NCBI GenBank assembly: GCA_934277945.1
Contig: CAKQWA010000001.1
Span: forward strand, 62,001-126,000
Origin: an uncultured Alphaproteobacteria bacterium
GTDB lineage: Bacteria; Pseudomonadota; Alphaproteobacteria; CAAGCB01; CAG-977
Direction of reading: 5' to 3'
Length of the DNA stretch: 64,000 nucleotides
In this document: positions 41,675-48,954 of the stretch, in pieces
Numbering within the stretch: the first letter of the stretch is position 1
Layout of the letters: the number at the start of each line of letters is the position of its first letter
Program-made: the position numbers and the translations under genes
Notes under the pieces: generated by a model
Database searches by the model: none
The model's input: only the letters and a program-made list of their open reading frames with translations
What the model was told of the DNA's origin: nothing

Positions 41675-42010
41675 CTATTTTTTCAAACCGGCAAGCATTT
41701 TGGCGACGACGGAAAGTTCGTCGTCCGGCAGATTGCGAATGACGGCAACGGATTGCATTTCCATGGACAGCCTGCGCTTGTCTTTGCTTTCTTCGCAAAC
41801 ATCGGCAAGAATTTCGTTCAGCGGACAGTTCAAACGTTCGCAAATGAGAAAAAGATTTTCAAAAGACGGGTAATTCACGCCTCTTTCAATGTTTGAAATG
41901 GCTTCAACGGATAAACTGCACGCGTCCGCAATCTGCGCCTGCGTCAGTTTTTTTGTTTTTCGGGCGTTCTGCAACAAAAAGCCGAGCCGTTGTTTCGTAT
42001 CTTTCATCAT
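41675..42010 (-). CDS. XRE-family helix-turn-helix regulator
   Basis: A 111-residue protein with an N-terminal HTH_3 domain: LGFLLQNARKTKKLTQAQIADACSLSVEAISNIERGVNYPSFENL (about 9-53). The C-terminal part (MEMQSVAVIRNLPDDELSVVAKMLAGLKK) is helical and may allow dimerisation. It is divergent from the lipoprotein gene, with which it shares a short AT-rich promoter region. Target genes are not known. The ATG pair at the start has no clear ribosome site. Confidence 0.8.
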   Translation of the reverse strand: MMKDTKQRLGFLLQNARKTKKLTQAQIADACSLSVEAISNIERGVNYPSFENLFLICERLNCPLNEILADVCEESKDKRRLSMEMQSVAVIRNLPDDELSVVAKMLAGLKK

Positions 42011-42102
42011 AAGTCATAGTTTAACTTATTTTCAACATTGACAAAACGGAGCGAAACTGTATATTTTTTAGTTAAAAACGCTGTAACGCTATGGATAAGA
42101 AT

Positions 42103-42519
42103 ATGAAAAATTCCATGATTATTCTTTCGGCATTGTTGTTGTCGTCATGCGGATTGTTGACTGGCACGTATCAAAAAATCTTTTTTGACAGCACATACGA
42201 CGGCGCAAATATTTATTATCGCGGCAAATATCTTTGCACGACGCCGTGCGAGGCAAAAGTGCGAAAAAGTTCGCAAATGCAGACCGTTTCGTGCAAAAAA
42301 GACGGATATGTCGGAGAAGTCGTAAAATTGTATCCGCGAAGCAGGGTGTTGACCGATATGGAAAAATATCTTGTCTTGCCGTACATTATTGACGCGGCGG
42401 CGGATACGCTTTCAATATACGACCCGAATCAGTTTTGCACGCTTTATTTGCCTGATGAATTTGAAAACGAAAGAAACGGCAAAAATCACAAAAACAAGAT
42501 AATTATAAACAACTACTGA
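42103..42519 (+). CDS. PEGA-like lipoprotein
   Basis: A 138-residue lipoprotein with signal MKNSMIILSALLLSSCG (lipobox LSSC, cysteine at about 16). The mature part contains YDGANIYYRGKYLCTTPCEAKVRK and QMQTVSCKKDGYVGEVVKL, which resembles a PEGA surface-layer repeat. The C-terminus is Asn/Lys-rich. I prefer the second ATG, which is preceded by GGATAAGAAT. Codon use is AT-rich. The membrane in which it resides cannot be told from the +2 residue (Gly). Confidence 0.75.
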   Translation: MKNSMIILSALLLSSCGLLTGTYQKIFFDSTYDGANIYYRGKYLCTTPCEAKVRKSSQMQTVSCKKDGYVGEVVKLYPRSRVLTDMEKYLVLPYIIDAAADTLSIYDPNQFCTLYLPDEFENERNGKNHKNKIIINNY

Positions 42520-42767
42520 ATAATCAGCCGTTTCACACTTAAAGCGCGTTTGCGATTCAAGCGGTTCACCCCGCGAATTTGCCTTTAAAAAAGTTCGGAT
42601 TTCCCGTTTTTTCGCGGTCAGGCGGAACAAGACGCATCCGTCGGGACAGACGAAGTCTTTGCAATATTTGCCTGATCCGCCCAGATTTTCCAAATCGCCG
42701 CCGCTGCGCTCATTTTGTTTCCCCGATTTTGAATTTTTCCACAAAAAAACCGCCCTTGCGAGCGGAT
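42520..42767. other. Intergenic region left of the integrated element, with a displaced terminator
   Basis: No convincing gene lies here. Just before the attachment site, on the minus strand, CCGC (42750-42753 arm) and GCGG (42762-42765 arm) form a short stem followed by seven U. This is what would have ended the tRNA-Glu transcript before the element inserted. Confidence 0.5.
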
Positions 42768-42818
42768 TTTAATTTGGCGACCCCATGGGGATTCGAACCC
42801 CAGTTACCGCCGTGAAAG
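42768..42818 (-). repeat. Left attachment site: 51-base copy of the tRNA-Glu 3' end
   Basis: Identical over 51 bases to 48001-48051. It begins in the anticodon loop (complement of CTTTCACG) and runs through the T arm and acceptor to CCA and beyond. Sequence diverges directly on both sides, which fixes the crossover to this block. Confidence 0.93.
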
Positions 42819-42925
42819 TCCCGCCGAACAGACATTTACAGACGTATAAAAACCCTTTAAGTTATTGTTTTTCTTGAATACTGCTTTTTATCGTCTTATT
42901 CTGTTTTTAACGGTTTTGGAACGCT

Positions 42926-42946
42926 ATGCAGACATAACGCAGACAC
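42926..42946 (+). repeat. 21-base inner repeat, left copy (probable integrase arm site)
   Basis: The 21 bases here, which start ATGCAGACA and end GCAGACAC, recur identically at 47939-47959. Within each the heptamer GCAGACA is repeated after TAAC. One copy lies inside each end of the element, which fits arm-type or excisionase sites of a tyrosine recombinase. Confidence 0.7.
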
Positions 42947-42964
42947 AAAAAAAGGCACTTTTTA

Positions 42965-44221
42965 ATGGCAAGAACGAACAGGGCGAACACACTCGACAAC
43001 AGAACGGCTAGGCTTAAATTACCGGTTCAAAAAAAGTTTTATGCCGGAATCGGCGGCGGCTTGGCGTTATGTTACAGACGGGACGCGAAAGGCGTTGGCG
43101 CTTGGACGGCGCGCATTGGCTTTCACGAATACAAAACCCGACTAATTGGCGAAGCGGACGATTTTAAAGACGCTGACGGCGAAACGGTTTTTTCCTATTT
43201 TCAGGCGGCGGAAAAGGCGCGCTTGATTGAAAAGGAATATAAGATTGAAGTGGGGCTGATAACCCAGCCCTTAACTGTTTCCCAAGCGGCTGACGATTAT
43301 TTGAATTGGTTTAAATTGAACAGGAAAAGCTATAAATCGGTTGCGCTGACAATCCGCGCGCATATTTTGCCCGCTTTCGCGAATTGTCTGGTTAGCGAAC
43401 TGACGACGCTTAAAATTAAGCAATGGCATGAAAGTTTGGCGACGAAGCCGCGCCGGACAAGGACAAGGCTTTTTGAAACGCAAGCCTATTTGCCGCCGCC
43501 GCAAACGGAAGACGAGAAGCGCGCGAGAAAAGCCACGGCAAACCGGATTTTAACCGTGTTCAAAGCGATATTGAACAAAGCCTTTTATGACGGCAAGACG
43601 GCGAACGACACCGCTTGGCGACGCGTAAAACCGTTTTCAAAAGTTGAAGAAGCGCGGATTCGTTTTTTGAAGCCGTATGAAGCCGACCTTCTTTTAAACG
43701 CCGCAGAACCCGATTTTAAAGATTTGGTGCAGGGCGCGCTATTTACCGGCGCGCGTTACGGCGAATTGGCGGCAATGCGCGTTTACGATTTTATGCCCGA
43801 CCAGGGATTGATTTTCATACAGCCGGGAAAAAGCGGCAAAGGGCGTTACGTTCCCTTATCGCCGGAAGGACTTGATTTTTTCAAAAGCCTGACTGCCGGA
43901 AAGACGGGCGCGGATTTTGTCTTTATTCGCCGGAATGGGCGGCAATGGGCAAAGAACGACCAACAGCGCCCCATGAAAGAAGTTTGTCAAAAAGCGAAAA
44001 TATCCCCGCCGATAGGTTTTCACGAATTACGGCACACATACGCCAGTATGCTGGCGCAAAGGGGCGTTGACCTTTTGACCATTTCAAAACTTTTAGGACA
44101 CGCCGACACGCGCATAACGTCGAAACATTACGCGCACCTTTGCGATACGACGTTGCGGGACGCGGTGGCGAAACTGCCCTTTACGAACCGGCGGGAAAAC
44201 AAGATAGTAGCGATACGATAA
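42965..44221 (+). CDS. Tyrosine-type integrase
   Basis: A 418-residue phage-type integrase. The N-terminal 100 residues are an arm-binding domain, followed by a SAM-like core-binding domain (SQAADDYLNWFKLNRKSYKS). The catalytic domain has GARYGELAAMR (first Arg), HELRHTYASMLAQRG (HxxR) and LGHADTRITSKHYAH (His and the nucleophilic Tyr). It should catalyse exchange between the element and the tRNA-Glu 3' end. The gene starts 146 bases inside the left attachment site and reads inward. Confidence 0.93.
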   Translation: MARTNRANTLDNRTARLKLPVQKKFYAGIGGGLALCYRRDAKGVGAWTARIGFHEYKTRLIGEADDFKDADGETVFSYFQAAEKARLIEKEYKIEVGLITQPLTVSQAADDYLNWFKLNRKSYKSVALTIRAHILPAFANCLVSELTTLKIKQWHESLATKPRRTRTRLFETQAYLPPPQTEDEKRARKATANRILTVFKAILNKAFYDGKTANDTAWRRVKPFSKVEEARIRFLKPYEADLLLNAAEPDFKDLVQGALFTGARYGELAAMRVYDFMPDQGLIFIQPGKSGKGRYVPLSPEGLDFFKSLTAGKTGADFVFIRRNGRQWAKNDQQRPMKEVCQKAKISPPIGFHELRHTYASMLAQRGVDLLTISKLLGHADTRITSKHYAHLCDTTLRDAVAKLPFTNRRENKIVAIR

Positions 44222-44230
44222 AGGAAAGCC

Positions 44231-45253
44231 ATGACGAAAAACGAATTAAAAACGATAACGGCGGCGGACGAACTGACGGACTTTCTGCTTTATTCCGCGC
44301 CGGACGGGAAAACGAAAATCGAAGTGTTCTTACACGACGAAACGGTTTGGTTGCCCCAAAAGAAAATAGCGGAGCTTTTCGGCGTCGATAGAAGCGTTGT
44401 AACAAAACATATCAAAAACATTTTTGAAGCCGCGGAATTAAAGGAAAATTCAGTATGTGCAAAAATTGCACACACTGCCGCCGACGGAAAAAAATACGAA
44501 ACGACCTTTTACAATCTGGATATGATTATTTCCGTAGGCTATCGGGTAAATTCCGCAAAAGCCACGCGCTTTCGGATATGGGCGACCGAACGCTTGCGGG
44601 AATTTATAATCAAAGGCTTTGTCTTGGACGACGACCGGCTGAAAAACGGGCGGTATTTCGGTAAAGATTACTTTCGGGAACTATTGGAGCGGGTGCGCTC
44701 TATCAGGGCAAGCGAGCGGCGCATTTGGCAACAAATAACGGATATTTTCGCGGAGTGCTCCATTGATTACGACAGGGACAGCGATATAACGCGGGATTTT
44801 TACGCTACCGTTCAAAACAAATTCCATTACGCGATTACCGGACAGACGGCGGCGGAAATTATTTACAACACCGCGGACGCGGCAAAGCCCCTCATGGGAT
44901 TAAAAACGTTTAAGAACGCACCGAACGGACGGGTTTTAAAGTCCGATACCGTTATAGCGAAAAACTATCTGACCGAAAACGAGATAAAACGCCTTGAACG
45001 TGCGGTAGGCTCTTTTTTTGACTACATAGAACGGATTATAGAAAACAGAAACGCCTTTACAATGGCGCAATTCGCGGACAGCGTGAACAAGTTTCTTTCT
45101 TTCAACGAATACCGCGTTTTAAGCGGAAACGGCTCTGTTTCGCACGAAACGGCGGTTAAAAAGGCTTTCTCCGAATATGACGTTTTCAACAAAACGCAAA
45201 AGATAGAATCCGATTTTGACAGACAGATAAAAAGGCTTTTCAAAAAGGATTAA
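44231..45253 (+). CDS. RhuM-family protein
   Basis: A 340-residue protein of the virulence RhuM family: FLLYSAPDGKTKIEVFLHDETVW at the start, then WLPQKKIAELFGVDRSVVTKHIKNIF as a HTH-like segment, and FYNLDMIISVGYRVNSAKATRFRIWATERLREFI, the family hallmark. RhuM genes occur on Salmonella islands and on many mobile elements, where their biochemical role is unknown. It starts ten bases after the integrase stop, so they probably share a transcript. Confidence 0.88.
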   Translation: MTKNELKTITAADELTDFLLYSAPDGKTKIEVFLHDETVWLPQKKIAELFGVDRSVVTKHIKNIFEAAELKENSVCAKIAHTAADGKKYETTFYNLDMIISVGYRVNSAKATRFRIWATERLREFIIKGFVLDDDRLKNGRYFGKDYFRELLERVRSIRASERRIWQQITDIFAECSIDYDRDSDITRDFYATVQNKFHYAITGQTAAEIIYNTADAAKPLMGLKTFKNAPNGRVLKSDTVIAKNYLTENEIKRLERAVGSFFDYIERIIENRNAFTMAQFADSVNKFLSFNEYRVLSGNGSVSHETAVKKAFSEYDVFNKTQKIESDFDRQIKRLFKKD

Positions 45254-45384
45254 CACCGCAAAGGAAGAACGCGCGCGGACGCGCAAGAGATTGCAGGGGA
45301 TAGCCCGACGGGGCGAAAAGCGGACAAGTCCTAATCCGTTTTCCTTGCTTTGTTTAATGGACGAACCGAAAGGACGGGTTGACT

Positions 45385-46032
45385 ATGAATTTAGATTTGA
45401 ACTATGACGAAGCGATTGATTTTATTATACACCTTGACGAACTGAATTTAAAACACGACGACCCCCAAGCGTTAAAACGCAAGGCGCGGGTGGTTCTTAT
45501 AAATTTTGTAAACAGCTTAAATTATGTAGATAGCAATCAAGCTTATATAACTGACGAAAATGGATTTTACACTGCAAAAAAGAACGACGACGGAAGCTAT
45601 TCTATTGTCGATTCTAATTGTTGCCATAATTATGAAGACGTAACGTATTGCAGTGACGTAATTAGAGCCTTTTTAGACGATAAACCTTTGCTCCAACGCT
45701 TGCAGGAAGAAAAAGAGAAAGCGGCTGAAAAAGCCTCTATATCTGACAATACGGCAAACAATATTTTCAGCGAAGCGGGACGCGAAGGCGGAAAAGCGAA
45801 AAAACGCAACGAACTGCTACAAAACTTCATTGAAACTTTCGTAGAAAAAAATCAATCTACAAATTTTGAAAGTGCTTGGAAAATATGGAAAAATGCCTGT
45901 AAAAAGAAACTTTACGTTTTTAAAAACGCGGAAATAAATTTTGAGGAAAACTCTGTTACGATAGACGGAAAAACCCTGAAAAAACAAACGGTTAAGAATT
46001 ATTTTTATGCCGCGAAAAAAGTTTCGCAGTAA
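45385..46032 (+). CDS. Element protein of unknown function
   Basis: A 215-residue protein, AT-rich in codon use. The first 90 residues are acidic; a coiled-coil-like stretch (LLQRLQEEKEKAAEKASI) and a C-terminal lysine-rich part (KIWKNACKKKLYVFKNAEINF) follow. No family is recognised. The 131 bases before it hold no gene, but can form small hairpins (for example CCCGACGGGG and CGGA/TCCG), perhaps a leader. A TTG start two codons upstream is also possible. Confidence 0.55.
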   Translation: MNLDLNYDEAIDFIIHLDELNLKHDDPQALKRKARVVLINFVNSLNYVDSNQAYITDENGFYTAKKNDDGSYSIVDSNCCHNYEDVTYCSDVIRAFLDDKPLLQRLQEEKEKAAEKASISDNTANNIFSEAGREGGKAKKRNELLQNFIETFVEKNQSTNFESAWKIWKNACKKKLYVFKNAEINFEENSVTIDGKTLKKQTVKNYFYAAKKVSQ

Positions 46033-46146
46033 GCCCCTTACTGCTTTCGTAGAAAGCCTATTTGCATAAAACGGTCTGATACGGTTGGAAATGAAAACAG
46101 ACAATAGAAAGCCTGTTTAGAATTTAACAACTCAAAGGATTAAAAT

Positions 46147-46368
46147 ATGCATAACGAACTTTTATCAATCGCTGATTTTTGCAAGGAAGCGGGAATCAGC
46201 CGCGCTTTGTATTACACTTTGAAAAACAGGGGAAAAGCCCCCGTTTGTTTCAAGGCGGGCAAACGCACACTTATTTCAAGAAACGCGTTTGAAGCGTGGG
46301 TAAGGGAACTGGAAGCCGCCAGCGCAAACGACAACGCCGCCGGCAACGCGGAAAGGGGGCGCAAATGA
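46147..46368 (+). CDS. AlpA-like helix-turn-helix protein (probable excisionase/regulator)
   Basis: A 73-residue MerR/AlpA-type winged HTH protein: LLSIADFCKEAGISRALYYTLKNRGKAPVCFKAGKRTLISRNAFEAWV. Proteins of this size in integrative elements are often excisionases (recombination directionality factors) or regulators of the integrase. The stop codon overlaps the start of the next gene as ATGA. Confidence 0.8.
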   Translation: MHNELLSIADFCKEAGISRALYYTLKNRGKAPVCFKAGKRTLISRNAFEAWVRELEAASANDNAAGNAERGRK

Positions 46369-47063
46369 CCGATTTTAACCATACCCGAACCGGAGCGCGT
46401 CAAGCGGCGAACGACAACAAAAGCCTAGCCGAACAAAAAGCGCGGGATATTGATTACAGCAAAGGTTTTGAAGTTTCCGATATTGAAATTTTAAAACACT
46501 TTTTCCCGACGTTTGCAAAAATTGAAGTCGTCACGGATTCAACGCGGCAATTCGCGGGAATTGATTATCTTGTCACCTATGCGGAAGCGCGCACCGGCGC
46601 GCCCATGACGGCGCGGGTGGACGCGAAACGGCGCAAAGCCGGAACTTGCCGCTATTGGCGAAATAAAAACGTTCCCGAGCTGACTTTTGAAGTTCAAAAC
46701 AACGGCGGGCGGTTTGTTTCCTGTATAACCGACCCGAACGAACAAACGGATTTTTATCTGTTCACCTTTGACGACACCGCCGACGCTTATTTAGTTTCTT
46801 TTCAAATGGCGCGGTTTGTCCTATCGCAACCGTTGGCGGCGGCGCGGTGGCGGGCGGCGGCGAACAGCAACGGGAGCGGCGCGCAAAACGTCTTTATTCC
46901 CGTTGACGCGTTCTTTCTTGAATTTTTTAAAGCGCAACGTCTTCCCGCGTGGCTATTGCAATGGCTATCCGTCAGTCTTGCGGAATTGGCGGCATTAAAG
47001 TCATTGCAAAGCGCGAACGACAACAACGACGGCGAAAGGACTGTTATCAATGGCGCACCGTAA
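46365..47063 (+). CDS. Element protein of unknown function with Asn-rich ends
   Basis: A 232-residue protein coupled to the AlpA-like gene by ATGA overlap. It contains EILKHFFPTFAKIEVV and ARTGAPMTARVDAKRRKAGTCRYWR, and ends in ANDNNDGERTVINGAP. The VTYAEARTG... MTARVDAKRR part looks like the beta core of a small nuclease or nucleic-acid-binding fold, but this is weak. It overlaps the next gene by 14 bases. Confidence 0.6.
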   Translation: MTDFNHTRTGARQAANDNKSLAEQKARDIDYSKGFEVSDIEILKHFFPTFAKIEVVTDSTRQFAGIDYLVTYAEARTGAPMTARVDAKRRKAGTCRYWRNKNVPELTFEVQNNGGRFVSCITDPNEQTDFYLFTFDDTADAYLVSFQMARFVLSQPLAAARWRAAANSNGSGAQNVFIPVDAFFLEFFKAQRLPAWLLQWLSVSLAELAALKSLQSANDNNDGERTVINGAP

Positions 47064-47424
47064 AGGAAGGACGTTTTGCCGCGGCACGTTCTTTGTTGTC
47101 CCGCACAACCTTGTGCAAAGCCCGGCTTACGCCGCTTTAAGCGGAAGCGCGGTTAAGCTTTTATGCGCGTTGCTCACTTGTTACAACGGAAGCAATAACG
47201 GCTTTATCGCTTTCGGCTATCGCGACGGCGAAAAGTTCGGGCTTTCAATCAATACGACGAAGCGGGCTTTAAACGACCTTGCGGACAAAGGCTTTATCGA
47301 AAAGACAAAACAGGGCGTTTATCAGGGCAACCGGAGCGAATGGCTTTTAACGTTCCAGACGGACAACAGAACGGGACACCAAAAAACTGACAAATGGAAA
47401 GGATACCCCGCCAGCGAAAGTTGA
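47050..47424 (+). CDS. Replication-type helix-turn-helix protein
   Basis: A 124-residue protein: FFVVPHNLVQSPAYAALSGSAVKLLCALLTCYNG, then GFIAFGYRDGEKFGLSINTTKRALNDLADKGFIEKTKQGVYQ, a winged HTH typical of RepA/RepL-like initiators of small plasmids and phage satellites. It is followed within 45 bases by tandem repeats that look like iterons, which supports a role in replication initiation. Related proteins often have a longer C-terminus with coding repeats; in the repeat region another frame reads on with Lys/Thr/Tyr-rich peptides, so this copy may be shortened. Confidence 0.7.
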   Translation: MAHRKGRTFCRGTFFVVPHNLVQSPAYAALSGSAVKLLCALLTCYNGSNNGFIAFGYRDGEKFGLSINTTKRALNDLADKGFIEKTKQGVYQGNRSEWLLTFQTDNRTGHQKTDKWKGYPASES

Positions 47425-47468
47425 CGGGGTTTATTTTGAAAAACAACCGCCGAAAAATCAAAAACACG

Positions 47469-47597
47469 TACCTAAAACCGATACTGACCATACCTAAAAC
47501 CGATACTGGAAGATACTCAAAACGGATACGGCTATACTCAAAACGAACACTGTACGCCCTCTTTTCGCTCCTTTAACCGTACCCAAAAATGATAAAC
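47469..47597 (+). repeat. Iteron-like tandem repeats
   Basis: An 18-base unit, TACCTAAAACCGATACTG, occurs perfectly at 47469-47486 and 47491-47508, and as variants at 47514-47531, 47535-47552 and weakly at 47580-47597. The first four are spaced 22, 23 and 21 bases, about two helical turns. An AT-rich stretch follows (47590-47640). Repeats plus AT-rich DNA next to a Rep-type gene fit an iteron origin. Spacers are too short for CRISPR. Confidence 0.65.
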
Positions 47598-47641
47598 ATA
47601 TATATTTACCATAGGTACTCTGTTTTTTTTATAAATCTTTT

Positions 47642-47950
47642 TTGAGCGTGAATTATCGGGAAGAATTTAAAGCGGCAAATGTTGAAGCCGAGAAGAAGCA
47701 AAGAGGTGCTTCAAGCGCGGGCACAGCACGAAAAGCCGCACAAAATGAAAAACGGGCAAGGGACGGCTTCAATCATATTTTCCCTACCCCTTTTCCCAAA
47801 AAGCACAAAGGCGAACACACGGGCTTTAAAACGCGTTTCAGGCGTATGCTGAAAAAACGACTCGGGCTTTCGTTGCAACGACAACGTGTATTTGAAAAAC
47901 GGGCTTATTCCTTTGAATCGGCTTTTTTCCGTTACACAATGCAGACATAA
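47642..47950 (+). CDS. Small basic protein (doubtful gene)
   Basis: A 102-residue reading frame from a TTG (a GTG at 47648 is an alternative). The product is very basic (KTRFRRMLKKRLGLSLQRQ) and the N-terminal YREEFKAANVEAEKKQRGASSAG part is helical. There is no good ribosome site, and the frame ends in the 21-base inner repeat. It could be a real element gene or chance. Confidence 0.3.
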   Translation: MSVNYREEFKAANVEAEKKQRGASSAGTARKAAQNEKRARDGFNHIFPTPFPKKHKGEHTGFKTRFRRMLKKRLGLSLQRQRVFEKRAYSFESAFFRYTMQT

Positions 47951-47959
47951 CGCAGACAC
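47939..47959 (+). repeat. 21-base inner repeat, right copy
   Basis: Identical to 42926-42946. It lies 42 bases inside the right attachment site. The left copy lies 108 bases inside its own end and has the same orientation. Confidence 0.7.
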
Positions 47960-47973
47960 GGCGGAAATTTAAA

Positions 47974-48003
47974 AACAAAAAAACCGTTGAAAATCAACGG
48001 TTT
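47974..48003 (-). terminator. Element-borne terminator for tRNA-Glu
   Basis: AAACCGTTGA (47981-47990) and TCAACGGTTT (47994-48003) form a ten-base-pair stem with a three-base loop. On the minus strand it is followed by a U-rich run. It lies directly after the tRNA 3' end, so the element supplies a new terminator in place of the one it displaced to 42.75 kb. Confidence 0.8.
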
Positions 48004-48007
48004 AATT

Positions 48008-48083
48008 TGGCGACCCCATGGGGATTCGAACCCCAGTTACCGCCGTGAAAGGGCGATGTCCTAGGCCTCTAGACGATGGGGTC
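48008..48083 (-). tRNA. tRNA-Glu (anticodon TTC)
   Basis: The 76-base minus-strand gene starts GACCCCATCGTCTAGAGGCC and ends with encoded CCA. The acceptor arms GACCCCA/TGGGGTC pair perfectly. The anticodon loop CTTTCAC gives anticodon TTC, and GGTTCGAATCC is the T arm. The complete gene remains functional at the right end of the integrated element. Confidence 0.96.
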
Positions 48084-48155
48084 ATCATCTGCGGTCGCCC
48101 CATATATACATATTTTAAAACGCTCGGTCAACCGTTTTTTTCAAAATATGATATT

Positions 48156-48827
48156 TTATTTGTACGTGCGCATCAATCCGACCAATTTGCCTTGAATTGT
48201 AATGCGTTCGGGGCTGTAAATTTTCGTTTCGTACGCCGGATTCGCCGGTTCCAGCGCCAGCGCGTTGCCTTTTTTGCGGATGCGTTTCAGCGTGACTTCC
48301 GCGCCGTCGACCAGCGCGACGACGATTTCGCCGTTCATCGCCGTGTTGCCTTTGCGGATGATGACCGTATCGCCGTTTAAAATGCCCGCGTCGATCATCG
48401 AATCGCCCGCGACGGTCAGCGCGTAGTGTTCGCCGGAGCCGAGCATATCGGCGGGAACGGCCGTCGTGTCGTTGCCGCGCAAAGCCTCGATCGGCGTGCC
48501 CGCGGCGATTTTGCCGTACAGGTGCAATTCGACGGTGTTCGCCGCCGGCGTTTTCATCAAAGACGAAATGTCGGGCAGGTTCAGACCCGATTTGCGCGGC
48601 GTGTCGTTGACGTCCTGCGGCAGGCGCAGCACTTCCAGCGCGCGCGCCTTGTTCGGCAGGCGGCGGATGAATCCGCGTTCTTCCAGCCCCGTAATCAAGC
48701 GGTGGATGCCCGATTTCGATTTCAGCGCGACGGCTTCTTTCATTTCTTCAAAAGACGGCGGCACGCCTTTTTCTTTGAGCCTGTCGTGAATGAAAATCAG
48801 CAGTTCGTGTTGCTTTTTGGTCAGCAT
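48156..48827 (-). CDS. lexA: LexA repressor
   Basis: LexA represses the SOS genes and cleaves itself when RecA is activated by DNA damage. The 223-residue protein has an N-terminal winged HTH (LLIFIHDRLKEKGVPPSFEEMKEAVALKSKSGIHRLI). Self-cleavage should occur at Ala109-Gly110 (KIAAGTPIEA). The catalytic Ser143 is in GDSMIDAGI and Lys181 in VTLKRI. Two LexA-type boxes upstream suggest autoregulation. There are 72 bases to the tRNA-Glu gene. Confidence 0.96.
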   Translation of the reverse strand: MLTKKQHELLIFIHDRLKEKGVPPSFEEMKEAVALKSKSGIHRLITGLEERGFIRRLPNKARALEVLRLPQDVNDTPRKSGLNLPDISSLMKTPAANTVELHLYGKIAAGTPIEALRGNDTTAVPADMLGSGEHYALTVAGDSMIDAGILNGDTVIIRKGNTAMNGEIVVALVDGAEVTLKRIRKKGNALALEPANPAYETKIYSPERITIQGKLVGLMRTYK

Positions 48828-48840
48828 ACGTTTCTCTCCC

Positions 48841-48878
48841 GTTCCGTTTTTATTCCTTATTTTGTTTTACTTTTGTTC
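48841..48878 (-). promoter_or_regulatory. Two LexA boxes before lexA
   Basis: GTTC-N7-ATTC (48841-48855) and GTTT-N7-GTTC (48864-48878) each differ by one base from the alphaproteobacterial LexA box GTTC-N7-GTTC. Both lie in the short region before the lexA start codon. Confidence 0.6.
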
Positions 48879-48954
48879 TTTTGGCAAGCATTTTTTTATC
48901 GCGCGCAAAAAAACGCGGCAAGCAAAGCCGCCGCGTCGTTCGCGTTAAGAAAAA

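Larger units (their letters stand above)
42768..48051. mobile_element. 5.3-kb integrative element in tRNA-Glu
   Basis: The element is flanked by a 51-base perfect direct repeat (42768-42818 and 48001-48051). The right copy is the 3' part of a complete tRNA-Glu gene, from the anticodon loop to seven bases past CCA; the left copy is only the fragment. A tyrosine integrase lies just inside the left end. Cargo: RhuM-like protein, a DNA-associated unknown, an AlpA-like HTH, an unknown, a replication-type HTH protein, iteron-like repeats and a Lys/Arg-rich protein. Two identical 21-base repeats lie inside the ends. No capsid or conjugation genes are present, so it is probably a satellite or a plasmid-like island. 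Confidence 0.88.

Noticed and set aside
42412..42744. 110-codon minus-strand open frame next to the left attachment site
   Set aside because: Half of it is antisense to the lipoprotein gene; no ribosome site or known motif. It may be a relict but cannot be supported.
47469..47597. Possible CRISPR array
   Set aside because: Repeats are 18 bases with only 3-5 bases between them and vary in sequence; no cas genes. They fit iterons.
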